This document shows, in pieces, positions 43,487 through 63,941 of a stretch of 64,000 nucleotides of DNA (within the stretch, counting starts at the first letter, position 1; every line of letters begins with the position of its first letter). The translations under genes and the position numbers were made by a program. Under the pieces are notes generated by a model. The model saw only the letters and a program-made list of their open reading frames with translations. It was not told the DNA's origin and searched no databases. The stretch lies in contig OY848925.1 in NCBI GenBank assembly GCA_963693285.1, positions 6,302,932-6,366,931 of the forward strand. The letters run 5' to 3'. This DNA comes from Xestospongia muta (taxonomy: Eukaryota; Porifera; Demospongiae; Haplosclerida; Petrosiidae).

Positions 43487-46400
43487 ATGGCCAAAGTATT
43501 TGTAAGTCATGTGGACAAGTACACAGGGAAAGTTATTGGAAAAGTATGTCGTATAGAGAACTTGATCATGTGATATTCACGTGATTTGTAGGTGTTAAGT
43601 GAGTCTGTTGTTGGAGCAACAGGTGGTGACGATGAAGAGGATGAAGGAGAGGGTGAGGTTGGTGAGAGTGGAGCAGCTGAAAACAACAGTGGAGGGAACT
43701 ATGAAGTTGTGGGTACTCTAGCAGATGACCAGTCTGAGGTGCCAAATTGGACCAAGGAGGCAATATTGGTCAGAAGCGAACCATTCATCCATTTGTCTGT
43801 TCATCCGTCCATTTATTAATTAGTTCATCCATTCATTATTAATTTATGCATTTATTTTTATAACTTGTCCAATAGCCTGCTAATAGAGACCAGTTACTAT
43901 CAGTTCTTCTATCATGTGACGTTATCATTTACAATATCAGTGGATCAGAGGAGCAAATAGAGGAACTGACGTGGGCAGTCCAGGCAGTCCATGATCAACT
44001 CTCCTCCTTTGCTAGTCAAAAAATCTTCATCTGTATATCAACAATATTAACATGGGCTAGAACCAAACCCCTTAATCCAGTATTTGTTAATTAAATATAT
44101 ATGCTGGCCATTTTAATGTTTTATTTATACAGGATGAACCTGACGTTCCCTTCACAGAAGAAGACTATCGTCGACGTCGGTGTCACCCTAATTTTAAAGA
44201 GCACATAACTGCAGAGAAGCTAGTGATCAAATTAGGAAAGACAGTAAGTCATAATTAAGATATTTCTCTCTCATTTTGTATGCTAGGATAAGTCAAAGTT
44301 CTCAACTTACGTTGTAGCCAGCGGACTTCAATATGGATGTGGTGAAGATATATTCCACTTCCTATTTAAAGTAATACAGTACACAATTACACATCATTTA
44401 TTAATGTATTAATTGTTCTCTCTATAGAGTGCTTGGTTGGGGAAAGATAGTGTCCTCAATATATTTGGAGATGGACAGAATACTGTTCCTATGATACATG
44501 TACGGGACTTGGCCAGGTGAGTGAGTGTAGGCAGTAATGCATTGTCTATATTGAGTTGATTTTATTTACTGTAGTGTTGTTGTCAATATAGCTGATATTA
44601 GACCGAAGGTAAAGTATATAGTTGCTGTGGATGATTCTAGAAACACTCTAGAAGAGATAGTGAAGGTAGAACTAGATCCAAACTTGTTGTAAATGTAACC
44701 TTTTTATTTAGAGTGTGAGTAAAAATCTTGGAACAGGTCAAGTGAAAAGGATACCAAAAGAGGAGGCATTGTTTATTTCTGATCTTTCAGTAAGATCTGA
44801 TAGTTCAGTGATGTATTACATTATCTGGTACTGTAGCAATGTCATTACGATCAATTGTTAGTTAATATACAAATGGAAGCCACTTGTATTAAAGAAATAA
44901 TGAAAATTGACTGGAAATCAGAGGTAAAAATTAACCATTGTCTGTCCATCTATACAGTATACATGCATCCATCCATGATCCATGTATCCATTTATCAATT
45001 CATCCATCCATTTTAGAGTGGACTTGTAGAAAATATCAATGATATTATTGCCGAATACAAACAGACTCGAGGTTTACTAGTAAGATCATTTTCACATTAC
45101 TGACATTATAGCCCTGCCCACATTAGCCTATTAGAATTTGTATACTGGGTCCTCCAGCTGTTGGAAAGTCCACAGTAGCTGCTCAACTCTGTCAATATTA
45201 CAAACTGCATCATATCAAGATAGCTAATGTCATTGAAGAGGCAGTGGAAAAGTTGGAACGTAGAGCAGCTAGAACAGATGTTGACGATGAAGACGAAGAA
45301 GATGATGATAAAGCACAAGAAGCCAAAGATCATCTTGATGTCTTGAAAGATGACAAAGAAGAAAACAAAGGTGTGGTGTCAAATTTCTGAGTGAGTGACT
45401 ATCTCATTTTTAGGTCGATATAGCACTCAGCATGTTATTGATTTTTATAAAGCTAAGTTAAAGTCGATGCCTTGTCAAAACCAAGGGTTTGTTTTGGATG
45501 GGTTTCCAAAAACTGAAGAGGAAGCCAAAGAACTCTTTGCTCGTGAGTTTTAACATGAATTATTCATGAAATATCACCTCTATTATAGCTCAAGATACTG
45601 ACGATGATGATAGTCAACAAGAGAGTTATAACAAATTACTGATGCCTGGTTTGTGTAAAATATGATACAATTATTTATTGACACTTTGTCTTGTTTCTAG
45701 AGTTGGTTGTTTCACTAAATGCAAACAATGAGTTTCTGAAACAGAGAGTAATGAATTTACCTCAAAGTCAAGTTGCTGGTACACACAACACTGAAGAAGG
45801 TATGTGATATAGTTTAAGATTACAGGAGACATAATTTATTGTAAGGTCTCTTAAGACGACTTAAAATATTTCGAGAACAAAATGAAGAGGATATTACTGT
45901 ATTAAACTATTTTGATGAATTGGAAATACATCCAGAAAATATAAGTGAGTGTTGTCTATCAGTGAGAGAGAGAGAGAGAGTCAGAAACTCATCTCCTATG
46001 TCACTAGATGTAGCAGAGGATACCAGTCCAAATATGGAGAAGACAGTTGAACATATTAAGAAGATAATCAAGGTACCAAGAAACTATGGTAAGTGAAATG
46101 TCATAGACATGTATTATTTGCACACGTATTAGGTCCAACAGAAGGAGAAAAAAGAGAGATGGAGAGAAAAGCATTAGAAGAGAAGGTAAATGACATTTAC
46201 AAGTTCCTTGCTTTAAGTTAACGTTGCATGCAGACAAAAATAGAAGAAAATCAAAGAAGAGAAATTGAAAAACAAGAAGCATTAGAGAAAGAGTTAAGGT
46301 CTAAAAGAGAGGCAGAATGGGTTAGGATCACAGAACACTACATATTAAATGTTGTACTATAATATTATAGAGCGAACGTTTGGCTCAAGTACAACATGAA

Positions 46401-46611
46401 GAACAAGAAATGTTAGAGACTCATAGCATTCCTTTACGGAACTATCTTATGCGTCATGTAATGCCAACACTGACAGAAGGATTACTAGAGGTATGTAAAG
46501 TACGACCTGAGGATCCCGTGGACTACTTGGTAAGCTATAACAAATACTAAAATAAAATACTCATCTTTGTAGGCGGAGTTTCTCTTTAAACACAATCCCC
46601 AAATTGACTGA
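43487..46611 (+). CDS. AK7: Adenylate kinase 7 (axonemal)
   Basis: AK7 keeps adenine nucleotides balanced in motile cilia. It starts [19 protein letters not shown], with an N-terminal NAD-binding (SDR-like) half spread over short exons ([57 protein letters not shown]). The adenylate-kinase half starts with the P-loop [18 protein letters not shown], has an acidic insert (about [15 protein letters not shown]), then [20 protein letters not shown] and the [12 protein letters not shown] lid region. A long charged coiled coil precedes the Dpy-30-like C-terminus ([20 protein letters not shown], then [18 protein letters not shown]), the motif that docks axonemal radial-spoke-type partners. All domains expected in AK7 are present in order. 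Confidence 0.92.
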
Positions 46612-47119
46612 CTTGGTCATATAGATAGCTAATGAGTAAATCCCTATTAATTATTATAATAACAATGCCTATTACTACTTGACCCAAAAAAGGGTTAAAA
46701 ATATTCTTGATAATTAGCACACACACACACACACACACAGCGTCATATTTGCAAAACATGAGAAAGAAACAGATGTAAACAAATCATAAGTACTTACATA
46801 GTACAATATTAAACCCTTATTAAGAAAATATTTGTACAATGTTGGAAAAAAACAGGTATATATAATTAATAATACAACATGTAACAAAGGTCTCATTCTT
46901 GTGTTGTACTACATGAATCAAAGTTCTATCTGCAGCATTACCAACAGCAAATATAATTAATACACATTATTAGACATATAAATAATGAGTGACAAGGCAT
47001 ATTAACCTAATAAAATGTAGTATTAATAAGATCTAAAGCTCTGACAAACATACAGTTAAGAAGTCATATTGTAAGTAGAATCAGATAAGAAAAAAACTTT
47101 CACACTAATGAGGAACCTT
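46612..47119. other. Convergent 3' region of AK7 and RAB1
   Basis: This 508-bp stretch between facing stop codons is AT-rich, with an (AC)n run at about 46718-46739. It probably consists of 3' untranslated sequence; no gene is seen. Confidence 0.5.
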
Positions 47120-49195
<2,076 letters not shown>

Positions 49196-49466
49196 TTTGA
49201 CTTCTGAGTTACGCGCAAATCTCCGAGTATTATGGCCGCTCTGTATGAGGACCAGTCACTAAGAGCTGAATAAAAGGTCGCTGTGAAAATGGCTTACAAC
49301 CAACCCCACAGGAAACAAAATGGTGGAGTCTTATTAGTACTGAGCATGCGCAGTAAGGGAAATCATGTGATGTTCAAATTTTGATGTAAAAAATTAAGAA
49401 TGAATTCAATTTTAAATCCAATGGGATAACAGGGATATCCCCGCTAGTAAATGAAGTAATTAAATT
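49196..49466. promoter_or_regulatory. Shared promoter region, RAB1 and MEMO1
   Basis: Start codons diverge across 271 bp. Two ATGGC-type YY1-like sites (gtattatggccgctc at 49227-49241 and gaaaatggct near 49284) and gcatgcgcag near 49345 (an NRF1-like core GCATGCGC) suggest a CpG-poor housekeeping promoter. Motif reading only. Confidence 0.4.
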
Positions 49467-51441
49467 ATGTCATCCACAAGGATAGCTCTTCATGCTGGCA
49501 GCTGGTATTCTGGATCAGGTAAATTATCAAGGACAATAATTGTATTCGTTGCTCTATTTCCTAGGAGACGTATTGAGTTCACAACTCGAGGACTGGTTGT
49601 CTAAAGCTGATGGTACTCATATGCCTGCTAGAGCCATTATAGCTCCGTATCCATGGCAACAGTATTTTGAATTTTAATTGCATTTTTTATACATTGATTA
49701 TTTCTTTAACACTCTCTCCATAAGTCATGCTGGTTACTCTTATTCCGGACCATGTGCTGCTTTCGCTTATAAACAAATTGATCCCAGTGTAGTGTACGTA
49801 TGTTACTATTTATAGCAATGAGTAATATATGTTACTATATTTGGAACACTTAGCGAGTTTAACAACATATACACTATATAATGTAATCCCCTTATCATAC
49901 ATGTCATGTTTTATTTTCTATCACAGAAAGAGGATATTTATACTTGGCCCCTCCCATCATGTTTATCTTCCCGATTGTGCCTTATCTTCTCAAACATGTT
50001 ACGAGACTCCACTTTATAATTTAGACATTGATGTGGACAGTAAGGATACATCCATTAGTCTATCTATGTATCCGTTAGTCTATCTATGTATCCATTAGTC
50101 AATCCATGTATCCATTAGTCTATCTATGTATCCATTAGTCTGTCTATGTATCCATTAGTCTATCTATGTATCCATTAGTCTGTCTATGTATCCATTAGTC
50201 TATCTATGTATCCATTAGTCAATCCATGTATCCATTAGTCAATCCATGTATCCATTAGTCAATCTATGTATCCATTAATCTGTCTATGTATCCATTATTT
50301 TTAGTATATCGTGAACTTGACCTAACTGGTAAATTTAGTCGTATGGACAAGGAAACAGACGAAGCAGAACATAGCATTGAAATGCATTTGCCATACATTG
50401 CAAAGATCATGGACAGGTGTGAGGAATTACATTATATTCTTAATATTTATTTTAATAATGTCTCTCCTCTAGACGACGAGGGTCCTACACTATTGTACCT
50501 ATATTAGTAGGAGCCCTTAAACCTGATAAAGAAGCAGATTATGGACACTTATTACACAAGTATCTCATTGATCCTTGTAATCTCTTTGTTGTCTCATCAG
50601 ACTTTTGTCACTGGGGTTAGTGACATAATAGAAATTATTACGGTATTCTTACTGTTCCTTTAATTAGGAAAGAGATTTCGATATACTTACTACAATAAAG
50701 AACATGGGCCAATTCATGCATCTATTGAAGCACTGGACAAACTGGTTTGTATTACAAGTTTATAAGATTCGTTTGGTGACTGTCTCATTAGGGAATGTCC
50801 AAGATAGAGGCCATGGATCCTAAAAGTTTTACTAGTTACTTGCAAGAATACCAGAACACAATATGTGGTAGACATCCTATTGCTGTCCTACTTCATGTAA
50901 GTAGTTAAATGAGTGGGTGGAGTGTATAGCATACTCGTTTAAATGAGTGGGTGGAGTGTATAGCGTACTCATTTAAATGAGTGGGTGGAGTGTATAGTGC
51001 ACTCATTTAAATGAATGGGTGGTATATATAGCACACTCATTTAAAGGAGTTTGTGGATGCATAGCGTACTCATTTAAATGAGTGGGTGGAATATATAGCA
51101 CACTTGTTTAAATGAGTGGGTAGATGTATAGTGTACTCAGTAAATGAGTAGGTGGAGCATATAGTGCACTCATTTAAATGAGTTGGTGGATTTATAGTGT
51201 ACTCATTAAATGAGTGGGTGGACAAGAGCAGTTACTTTCTGAGATAATACATCACAAGATTCTTGTAAATATTATCTACTATTATTTTATGTCTCAGGCA
51301 ATAGAGTGTGCTAGATTAAAGGAATCAAAAATGACCTTTGACCTTCGGTTTCTAAAGTACGACCAGTCTAATAAATGCAAGCATAATTCCGACAGTTCCG
51401 TGAGCTACGCTAGTGCATCACTTGTTATTAACTCTAGTTAA
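49467..51441 (+). CDS. MEMO1: MEMO1 family protein
   Basis: MEMO1 is a conserved cytosolic protein of the class-III-dioxygenase-like fold that binds ErbB2-derived phosphopeptides and metal ions and affects cell motility. Exons give [117 protein letters not shown] and a C-terminal [15 protein letters not shown]. The metal-site candidates (His in APHAG, His in SIEMHLP, Cys/His in FCHWG) are all present. Two introns contain long minisatellites (50050-50300, 50895-51225). It converges with muskelin, 109 bp away. Confidence 0.93.
50048..50299. repeat. 18-bp minisatellite in a MEMO1 intron
   Basis: About 13-14 copies of tctatgtatccattagtc; variant units carry tctg or aatc at the first bases. The array fills most of the intron. 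Confidence 0.9.
50895..51228. repeat. About 33-bp minisatellite in a MEMO1 intron
   Basis: About ten imperfect copies built from atttaaatgagtgggtggag plus tgtatagcgtact. Each unit contains the palindrome catttaaatg. Confidence 0.85.
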
Positions 51442-51550
51442 TTAAATTATTACAGTTATTATAATTATCATCAGTTTTTATAATCAGGATCAAGTGGAGG
51501 GGGTGTGGTCACTTAAAGATTGATATGAGACATAATATAAAATTGGATTT

Positions 51551-55271
<3,721 letters not shown>

Positions 55272-55316
55272 TGATGGACACACCTCTTCATTTAGGGCGT
55301 GTTTCTAAAGCTAAGC
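55272..55316. promoter_or_regulatory. Very short bidirectional promoter, muskelin and TIMM23
   Basis: Only 45 bp separate the two ATG codons, so transcription of each gene must start within or beyond the other's first exon unless untranslated leaders are nearly absent. Confidence 0.5.
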
Positions 55317-56462
55317 ATGATGGCACAACATGGCTGGAAAGAAGAAGCTCCAGTTCCAGGTTAGTGACTAATTCTACTTGTTATCTCTCTGGATTTATTG
55401 ACGTCTTGTAGGAAGTGGTGTTCCAAACTTGTATTCTCCATACTCTTTAGATCCAGGGTATTTACCACAAGTGAGCACTCATTATAGTTATCAAATGTTG
55501 TCATGGCAACAATATCTTCTTATTTCACTTTAGGGTCCTGAATTTATCTTTCCAGTAGAAGTACGTAAAAAGAGTTGGAATGAGCAAATGTTTGACCGTA
55601 CAGGAACATGTTATTTGACAGGTAAATATAACCTGTTTTTCCAGTTTTGTCCTAAGCTTGTATCGTTTGTTAAGGTCTTGTGGTAGGTGGTACTTGGGGA
55701 TTATGGGAGGGTCTAAGACATCCTGAAGGTACAAGTACAAGAGTGAGAGTTACCAGTGTTATTAATGGATGCACTAGAAGAGGACCCTTCCTTGCTAACA
55801 CTGGTGCTGTATTAGGTATATCACTTATTATAATCTTTGATGTTATTTCAACAGTATTGCATACAAAAGTCCTAATAGAAAATATGATACTTTCAATTAA
55901 TAGGAAATTAATGCTAAACTTTAAACCATAGCCTTTGAAACCTGAATGTATTGATTTAATTTTGAAGTATAGATTTTTCTACTGGACTTTTGACATACTC
56001 GAGATATTAAGTTATCAATTTATTTTATTATCACAATTTCTAACTATCACAATTATTATATAACTGCAATGTCAGCAATAAATACTGGTTATTACTAGTT
56101 ATTAATTTATTAATTATTACTACTAGTAGTTATTACTAGTTATTAATTGCTACTACTAGTGGTTACTATTAGCTATTTATCTTTAAAGCACTAATGTACT
56201 CACCTCTACGATCAACACTGGCACGTTACCGTGGTGTGGATGACAATCTTAATTCTATAGCAGCTGCTTCCATTACGGGTCTTCTATACAAATCAACAGG
56301 TATGATAACATTATCATTATCTGTCTTTATCTCTTGCTCTCTTTCTCTCCAGCTGGTTATCGAGCAATGGGGTTAGCTGGTCTTGTGGGTTGTGTTGGAC
56401 TCGGCCTATATTCTCTATCTTCTTATTATTTTGGTGCAAATCACTCTTTGTTATTTTCTTGA
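55317..56462 (+). CDS. TIMM23: Mitochondrial import channel subunit TIM23
   Basis: TIM23 forms the presequence translocase core of the inner membrane. Short exons give MMAQHGWKEEAPVPGSGVPN, LYSPYSLDPGYLPQ (the conserved SPYLxxDPxYL motif of TIM23), FIFPV and then the Tim17/22/23 domain: CYLTGLVVGGTWGLWEGLRH, VINGCTRRGPFLANTGAVLA (the RxGxxxAN signature), SPLRSTLARYRGVDDNLNSI-AAASITGLLYKST (the conserved xDDxN..A..xTGxLYK motif) and a last helix. Four hydrophobic segments are expected. The N-terminal domain is shorter than in human TIM23. The partner TIM50 is encoded at 22960-24657. An AATAAA follows at 56573-56578. Confidence 0.92.
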
Positions 56463-56572
56463 TAGAATAAGTACATTCATTGTTACTACTGTAATATACT
56501 CTATTAATTTATCATGTGAAATATATTATCAACATATTATTGTAATATATGTTTGTAATCTTGTAATCTGAG

Positions 56573-56578
56573 AATAAA
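56573..56578 (+). terminator. Polyadenylation signal AATAAA of TIMM23
   Basis: A canonical signal lies 110 bp after the stop codon, in the convergent interval before COPS3. Confidence 0.55.
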
Positions 56579-56759
56579 CTATTTTAAAAATACCAGTATT
56601 ATGTCTGTCCCTCTCGTTATCATTATCAAATATTATCAATTAATTAAATATTTGAAAGTGACATAAACTATAATAGTTAATAAAACAAATTGTAATTACA
56701 TGGACCACAATAACCATAGCAACGAAGTAACCATGGCAACAATTAACTGAGTCTCTGCT

Positions 56760-58814
56760 TTACATTAAATGATCTTCAGCGAGTGGATCATCCTCTAGTC
56801 CACCTATACCACTATGGCCACTCTGGAGAAAGAGGGTAGGAGTGTGTGTGTAGAATTACGAATTTAGGGAGAGAAACTATCTTACTTTTTGTACAAATCT
56901 TGGATCAAGTGCTAGTTGAGAATTAGCTTTACTTAGTTCATTTTGTAAAGCAATACATTCTTGTAATCGTTTCTCTAATATTTCTATCCTGCTACTATCT
57001 GTGATATCTTGTTGATCACCTTCATCACTGAAGACGACCATGCCTCCTTGTTGATTAATGGATGCATTAATTTCACCATCTTCTATCTTTGAAAGAGAAA
57101 AACAAACATGAGAGTAAGTGTATGACACAAGCGTACCATATCCCGTAACATTTTCTCCATTTCAGATGATCCCGACAAGTCCACACGCTGTGCTGCATCT
57201 TCTAGTGGTAGGGTTAAAAATGACTGAAATTAAATGAAAGAAATGACATCATAATTAAGGGGTTTCCCCGTACCATTGTTAATCTCTGTACAGAATGACG
57301 AACTAATTGACTCACCACTCGATTAACAAGTCCATAATTACCTTCCTATTAAAGGGGCATGACTCAAGTGGGTGTGGTCAATGTTGAGTTGCCTACCGTT
57401 ATAAATGATTCTGAGAATCCAGTGATTAATTGTCTCACTGTAGTATGATCTCTGGCAGAGTATGAGCGAGCTAATTCTAAGTAGGTACAACAAGGGTTCT
57501 AAATAATATAATGAGACACAGAATCATAAAAATTAATGAAGCTTACTTTGAAGACTTTCTCTACCAGATGTGCTGAACATTGTGGTAATGGGACCAACTG
57601 AAATTATGATTATTGGATGAATAGATAAAGAATGGACGAATGGAAAGTAAAGAATGGACGAATGGAAAGTAAAGAATGGACGAATGGTCAAACAAAAATC
57701 CACCTACCTTGCCATATTTTAATAAACAAACTAAGGTATACTTTTTATAAGCAGCTAACATGACAGCACTAACTGCTATGGAGGGAACACAAAGACACTG
57801 ACCAAAGAAAAGACCAATATAATGTCATGTGATAGTCATGTGACAATGTTACCATGGTGAACATTTGAAGAGCTTTCAAATAGTCATGGAGACAAGTATA
57901 GACCATACCACCATAATAGAAGAAAAGAACAACATGTTTAGAATCTAACTGTGATCTCTGGAGATAAAGTGACACCAATACAATTAAACGGAAGTTCACT
58001 TACCTCTGTTGAAAGAGTTGTGAAATCTTTTTCAAGGAAAGGTAGACATGGTTTAACACATCTTGCAGCTAAACACAACTAAAAGGACACAATGTACAAC
58101 ATTACACATTTTAATATATGAGATCTTATCTAACTTGAATAAGATCACTGTGTATTGCTGTTAATGTCTGATCATTAGGAGGGTAGCGTCGTACGGCATC
58201 TCGTACAGCTGCTATACCTAATATTGCCTTATAAGGAAAGAAGTTATAATATGTGGAAGGAGGGCGGGGCACACTAACCTTTCTATTAACACATAATAAA
58301 TCAGTATATTGATGAATTAGTTCACAGACTAGAAGGGGTTAAAAAAGAAGGCACGATAACATTAAAATATATGTACTCTCTACTTAAGCCACACCCCTAA
58401 TTAAACTAAAACAATGCTTTTTTATTGCAAATGGCACCAACTGTCAGTTGTTAGAGGGTGTGGCACTTACAAGCATTAGGGTGGAGTCTGACTTGTTCAG
58501 GAGTAAAATTAGCGGCAAATGATGCCATACGCCTCACAAGTGTTGCCCATTCTAAATCAAATTGTTTAATTTCCATTGTCCTACAATATAAAAGAGTAGA
58601 ACCCTGTAATTAAGAGTAATTAATTAAAGATAAACTCTTACATTACTGCTATCCAGACCAAAGAGTGTTCTCCGGGAGATAAAGAAACCAACAGTGCTTC
58701 TCTTTGAGTACGATCAATACTTGTTAACTGTGTCCATTGTTCTCGAGCTAGCTGTCCAGCAGTATCGAGTTCGTTATCACTGACAAGACGACACAGCTCT
58801 TCCACAGCCGCCAT
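56760..58814 (-). CDS. COPS3: COP9 signalosome subunit 3
   Basis: CSN3 is a PCI-domain subunit of the COP9 signalosome, which deneddylates cullins. From ATG 58814 (MAAVEELCRLVSDNELDTAG) it shows GEHSLVWIAV (equivalent to the conserved EHSLxxLAV), SKHVVLFFYYGGMVYTCLHD with LKALQMFTMV, a helical repeat region, the PCI part, and a conserved C-terminal segment KIEDGEINASINQQGGMVVF, followed by LALDPRFVQK and an acidic end (GGLEDDPLAEDHLM). An in-frame ATG three codons upstream is possible. Exons are short and separated by about 50-bp introns. It diverges from the SNX gene by 46 bp. Confidence 0.9.
57610..57690. repeat. Short tandem repeat in a COPS3 intron
   Basis: Three copies of a 22-bp unit made from aagaatggacgaatggaaag plus ta. 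Confidence 0.8.
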
Positions 58815-58860
58815 TTTTATCAACCTTGAATATTTGATTACTCTCTCTCTAATTTTGAAA
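58815..58860. promoter_or_regulatory. Very short bidirectional promoter, COPS3 and SNX13-like
   Basis: Only 46 bp lie between the divergent start codons. The interval contains tctctctctaattttgaaaa and no TATA box. Confidence 0.45.
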
Positions 58861-61831
<2,971 letters not shown>

Positions 61832-61943
61832 AATTAATATTACTTTAAAGAAATTTATAAGATAATTTATGATGTGTTATAAATATTCAAGATAATTATA
61901 TTCATAGTAGTTGTTGTTCATGAATAAAATTAATAATTGAAGT

Positions 61944-63185
61944 ATGAGTAGTTATAAAGAAGATTTGAGAACTGTTGGAGCTTTAGAGATAGTGAGAGAA
62001 ATATCATCATATCTCTGTTATACTGGGTTCTCTGACACTTCTGGAGAATGGACTATCACGTGAGTTCCTCATAGGAGAAGATACACCTCCTTTCGAGAGG
62101 AGGTATAGATGTGGAATAACTTTCTCTCTCTCAGGTTTACTGATGGAGTGAGTGTCTGGAGAACTGGACTAGCAGAAAGATATGTAGTAAGCATTAATCA
62201 AACAAACCTGTCTCCTATTATCTTACCTGTAGGTGGAGCTAAAAGTACCTCTCTCCCAAATAAGGTAATGAATATCTTAATACAATTTCCATTTCTTGGC
62301 ATTTATCTTTAGTGACTGTTTACATAATGGTGATGTTCAGGCATCTCCAGCTATTAGTTCAATAGCTCTTACTTTGGCCTGTCCTCAAGACAGTGTTGAT
62401 CTCGACCTGTTAGAATTATCAGCTGCTGATAAGAGAGAAGAAATGAAAAAATTGATTTTCTTATTGGCTGGCTATGTAGTGACATTACGAGACAACTTAA
62501 ATGGTAAGTAAAAAAGGAATGTCAATATTTTATTATTACTGGTAGATCCAGTACATTTCTATTATCAGGAGTGCATCAATAAAAGGGAGGAGCATACAAC
62601 TCCCACTCAAATAATTGAAATCTGTAGTTAGAGCATGGTCAAATCAGTTGCTATTTTTAGACTTTCTAATGATGTACTCTTGATACTATAAATAGTACAC
62701 AGTTAATATATTGATTATAACAGTACTTCATATTGCAATTAAAGTTAGTTCACATATGTAATACCAATAGCCCATTGCAGCCCCTCCCCTTTTTTCCCAT
62801 AGGAGGAGGGGCTGGCTGCACGTACATATAATATATTCTTCATTTTATAGATTGTAAATTGAAATTAGCTGATGCTCAGAGACAAAGAGTTAAGTCAATT
62901 GAATTTTATCATGTTATTATTATTTTCTACTCTAGGAAGTAGCTAAACAAGAGACATTCCTAGGTTTGTCAGACATCTTGTTGAATATTAATAATATCAT
63001 TATTATCAGATCTTGGTGGTCATTCTAGTGGAAAAGCTCAAACTCGTCCTAAAAAACCAGCTGGACACAGTCTGATAAATCCAAGTACTAAAAGGTATAC
63101 AATCTGTTTAGAAGATACTGCTATGTGTAATTATGTGTGTAGGCGGAAAGCTGCAGCTGGTGTAGTTTTTGGTGATGAAGACTAA
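61944..63185 (+). CDS. PAXX: PAXX, non-homologous end-joining factor
   Basis: PAXX is an XRCC4-superfamily paralogue that binds Ku70 through its C-terminus. The coding region starts MSSYKEDLRTVGALEIVREI and gives a small head domain (WTITFTDGVSVWRTGLAERY), an acidic helix (CPQDSVDLDLLELSAADKRE) and a stalk with coiled-coil character (VVTLRDNLNDCKLKLADAQR). The C-terminus is Lys-rich and ends with GHSLINPSTKRRKAAAGVVF-GDED, closely matching the Ku-binding SLINP...KKPAGGVxF end of PAXX. Small size (about 210-220 residues) and the order head-stalk-KBM fit. The tail motif is the main support. It follows the SNX13-like gene on the same strand by 112 bp. Confidence 0.85.
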
Positions 63186-63367
63186 GTCCCCCTCTTCTCT
63201 GTTTATTTCTCCTTCTATAACTTGACTCTCAATATTTTAAGATAAAAATCAATGACCAAAATAATACTGTATATACAATACGATACAACAAATGTGTTAC
63301 CATGGTAACATCATGGCAGGATTACACAAAACATAGAAGTCTAGATTAATACAAAGAATTAACTATT

Positions 63368-63903
63368 TTATTGAATGATACAGCCGGAACTAGTCTGTGG
63401 TTGAGGGGGTTTGGCTGGAGCAATATTGGGTTCTGGAACAGGTGCTATTTCTTCATGACTAGCAGCAGACTGAGAGAGGGAGGGAGAGAGAGAGTTATAA
63501 GGTATATTTTGTATAACTTACTGTAGAGTCATATTTTGTTCCTTCTTGTTGGCCTTCAGCAACTTCAAATGCAGCGTAGACCTCTTCTGTCCAGAGCTGA
63601 TGGTGAGGAGGAAGAGTGAAGTCTTCTGGTGTTGCTAAACCAAATACTTCTTTCTTTGGGATTTCAGGCAACTCATCAGGAACTTTTTGATAATATCTTT
63701 ACAAGAGAAGAGAGTAGACTGATAAAGTGGGCATTTATAAAGACTTCCTTACATGAAACCATTTTCTCTTTCGCTTTTGTCTAAATGAAGTTTGATCATT
63801 GGAGCTAATTTCTGAAAGAAAGGATGATGTTCTGGTCTAGCAATAGTACCAGGACCCTTTGTTTTAGCATATTTTGCACACAATTTTGTAGCACACTCAC
63901 TTA
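63368..63903 (-). CDS. BROX: BROX (BRO1-domain CAAX protein), 3' end only
   Basis: Brox is a BRO1-domain protein that binds ESCRT-III CHMP4 and works at the nuclear envelope. Only the last exons are in the window; the 5' part continues beyond base 64000. Visible parts are VSECATKLCAKYAKTKGPGT, RPEHHPFFQKLAPMIKLHLD, KSERENGFYYQKVPDELPEI and FTLPPHHQLWTEEVYAAFEV, then an acidic, Pro-rich end that finishes with SSGCIIQ. CIIQ is a CAAX box predicted to be farnesylated, as in human BROX. The exon at 63903 begins at an acceptor; everything upstream in the window is a (ATT)n repeat. Confidence 0.88.
63478..63495. repeat. Short purine tract at a BROX 3' splice site
   Basis: On the sense strand CT/CCCT units run straight into the CAG before the last exon. 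Confidence 0.6.
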
Positions 63904-63916
63904 CTAAATAATAATA

Positions 63917-63941
63917 TATCAATAATAATAATAATAATAAC

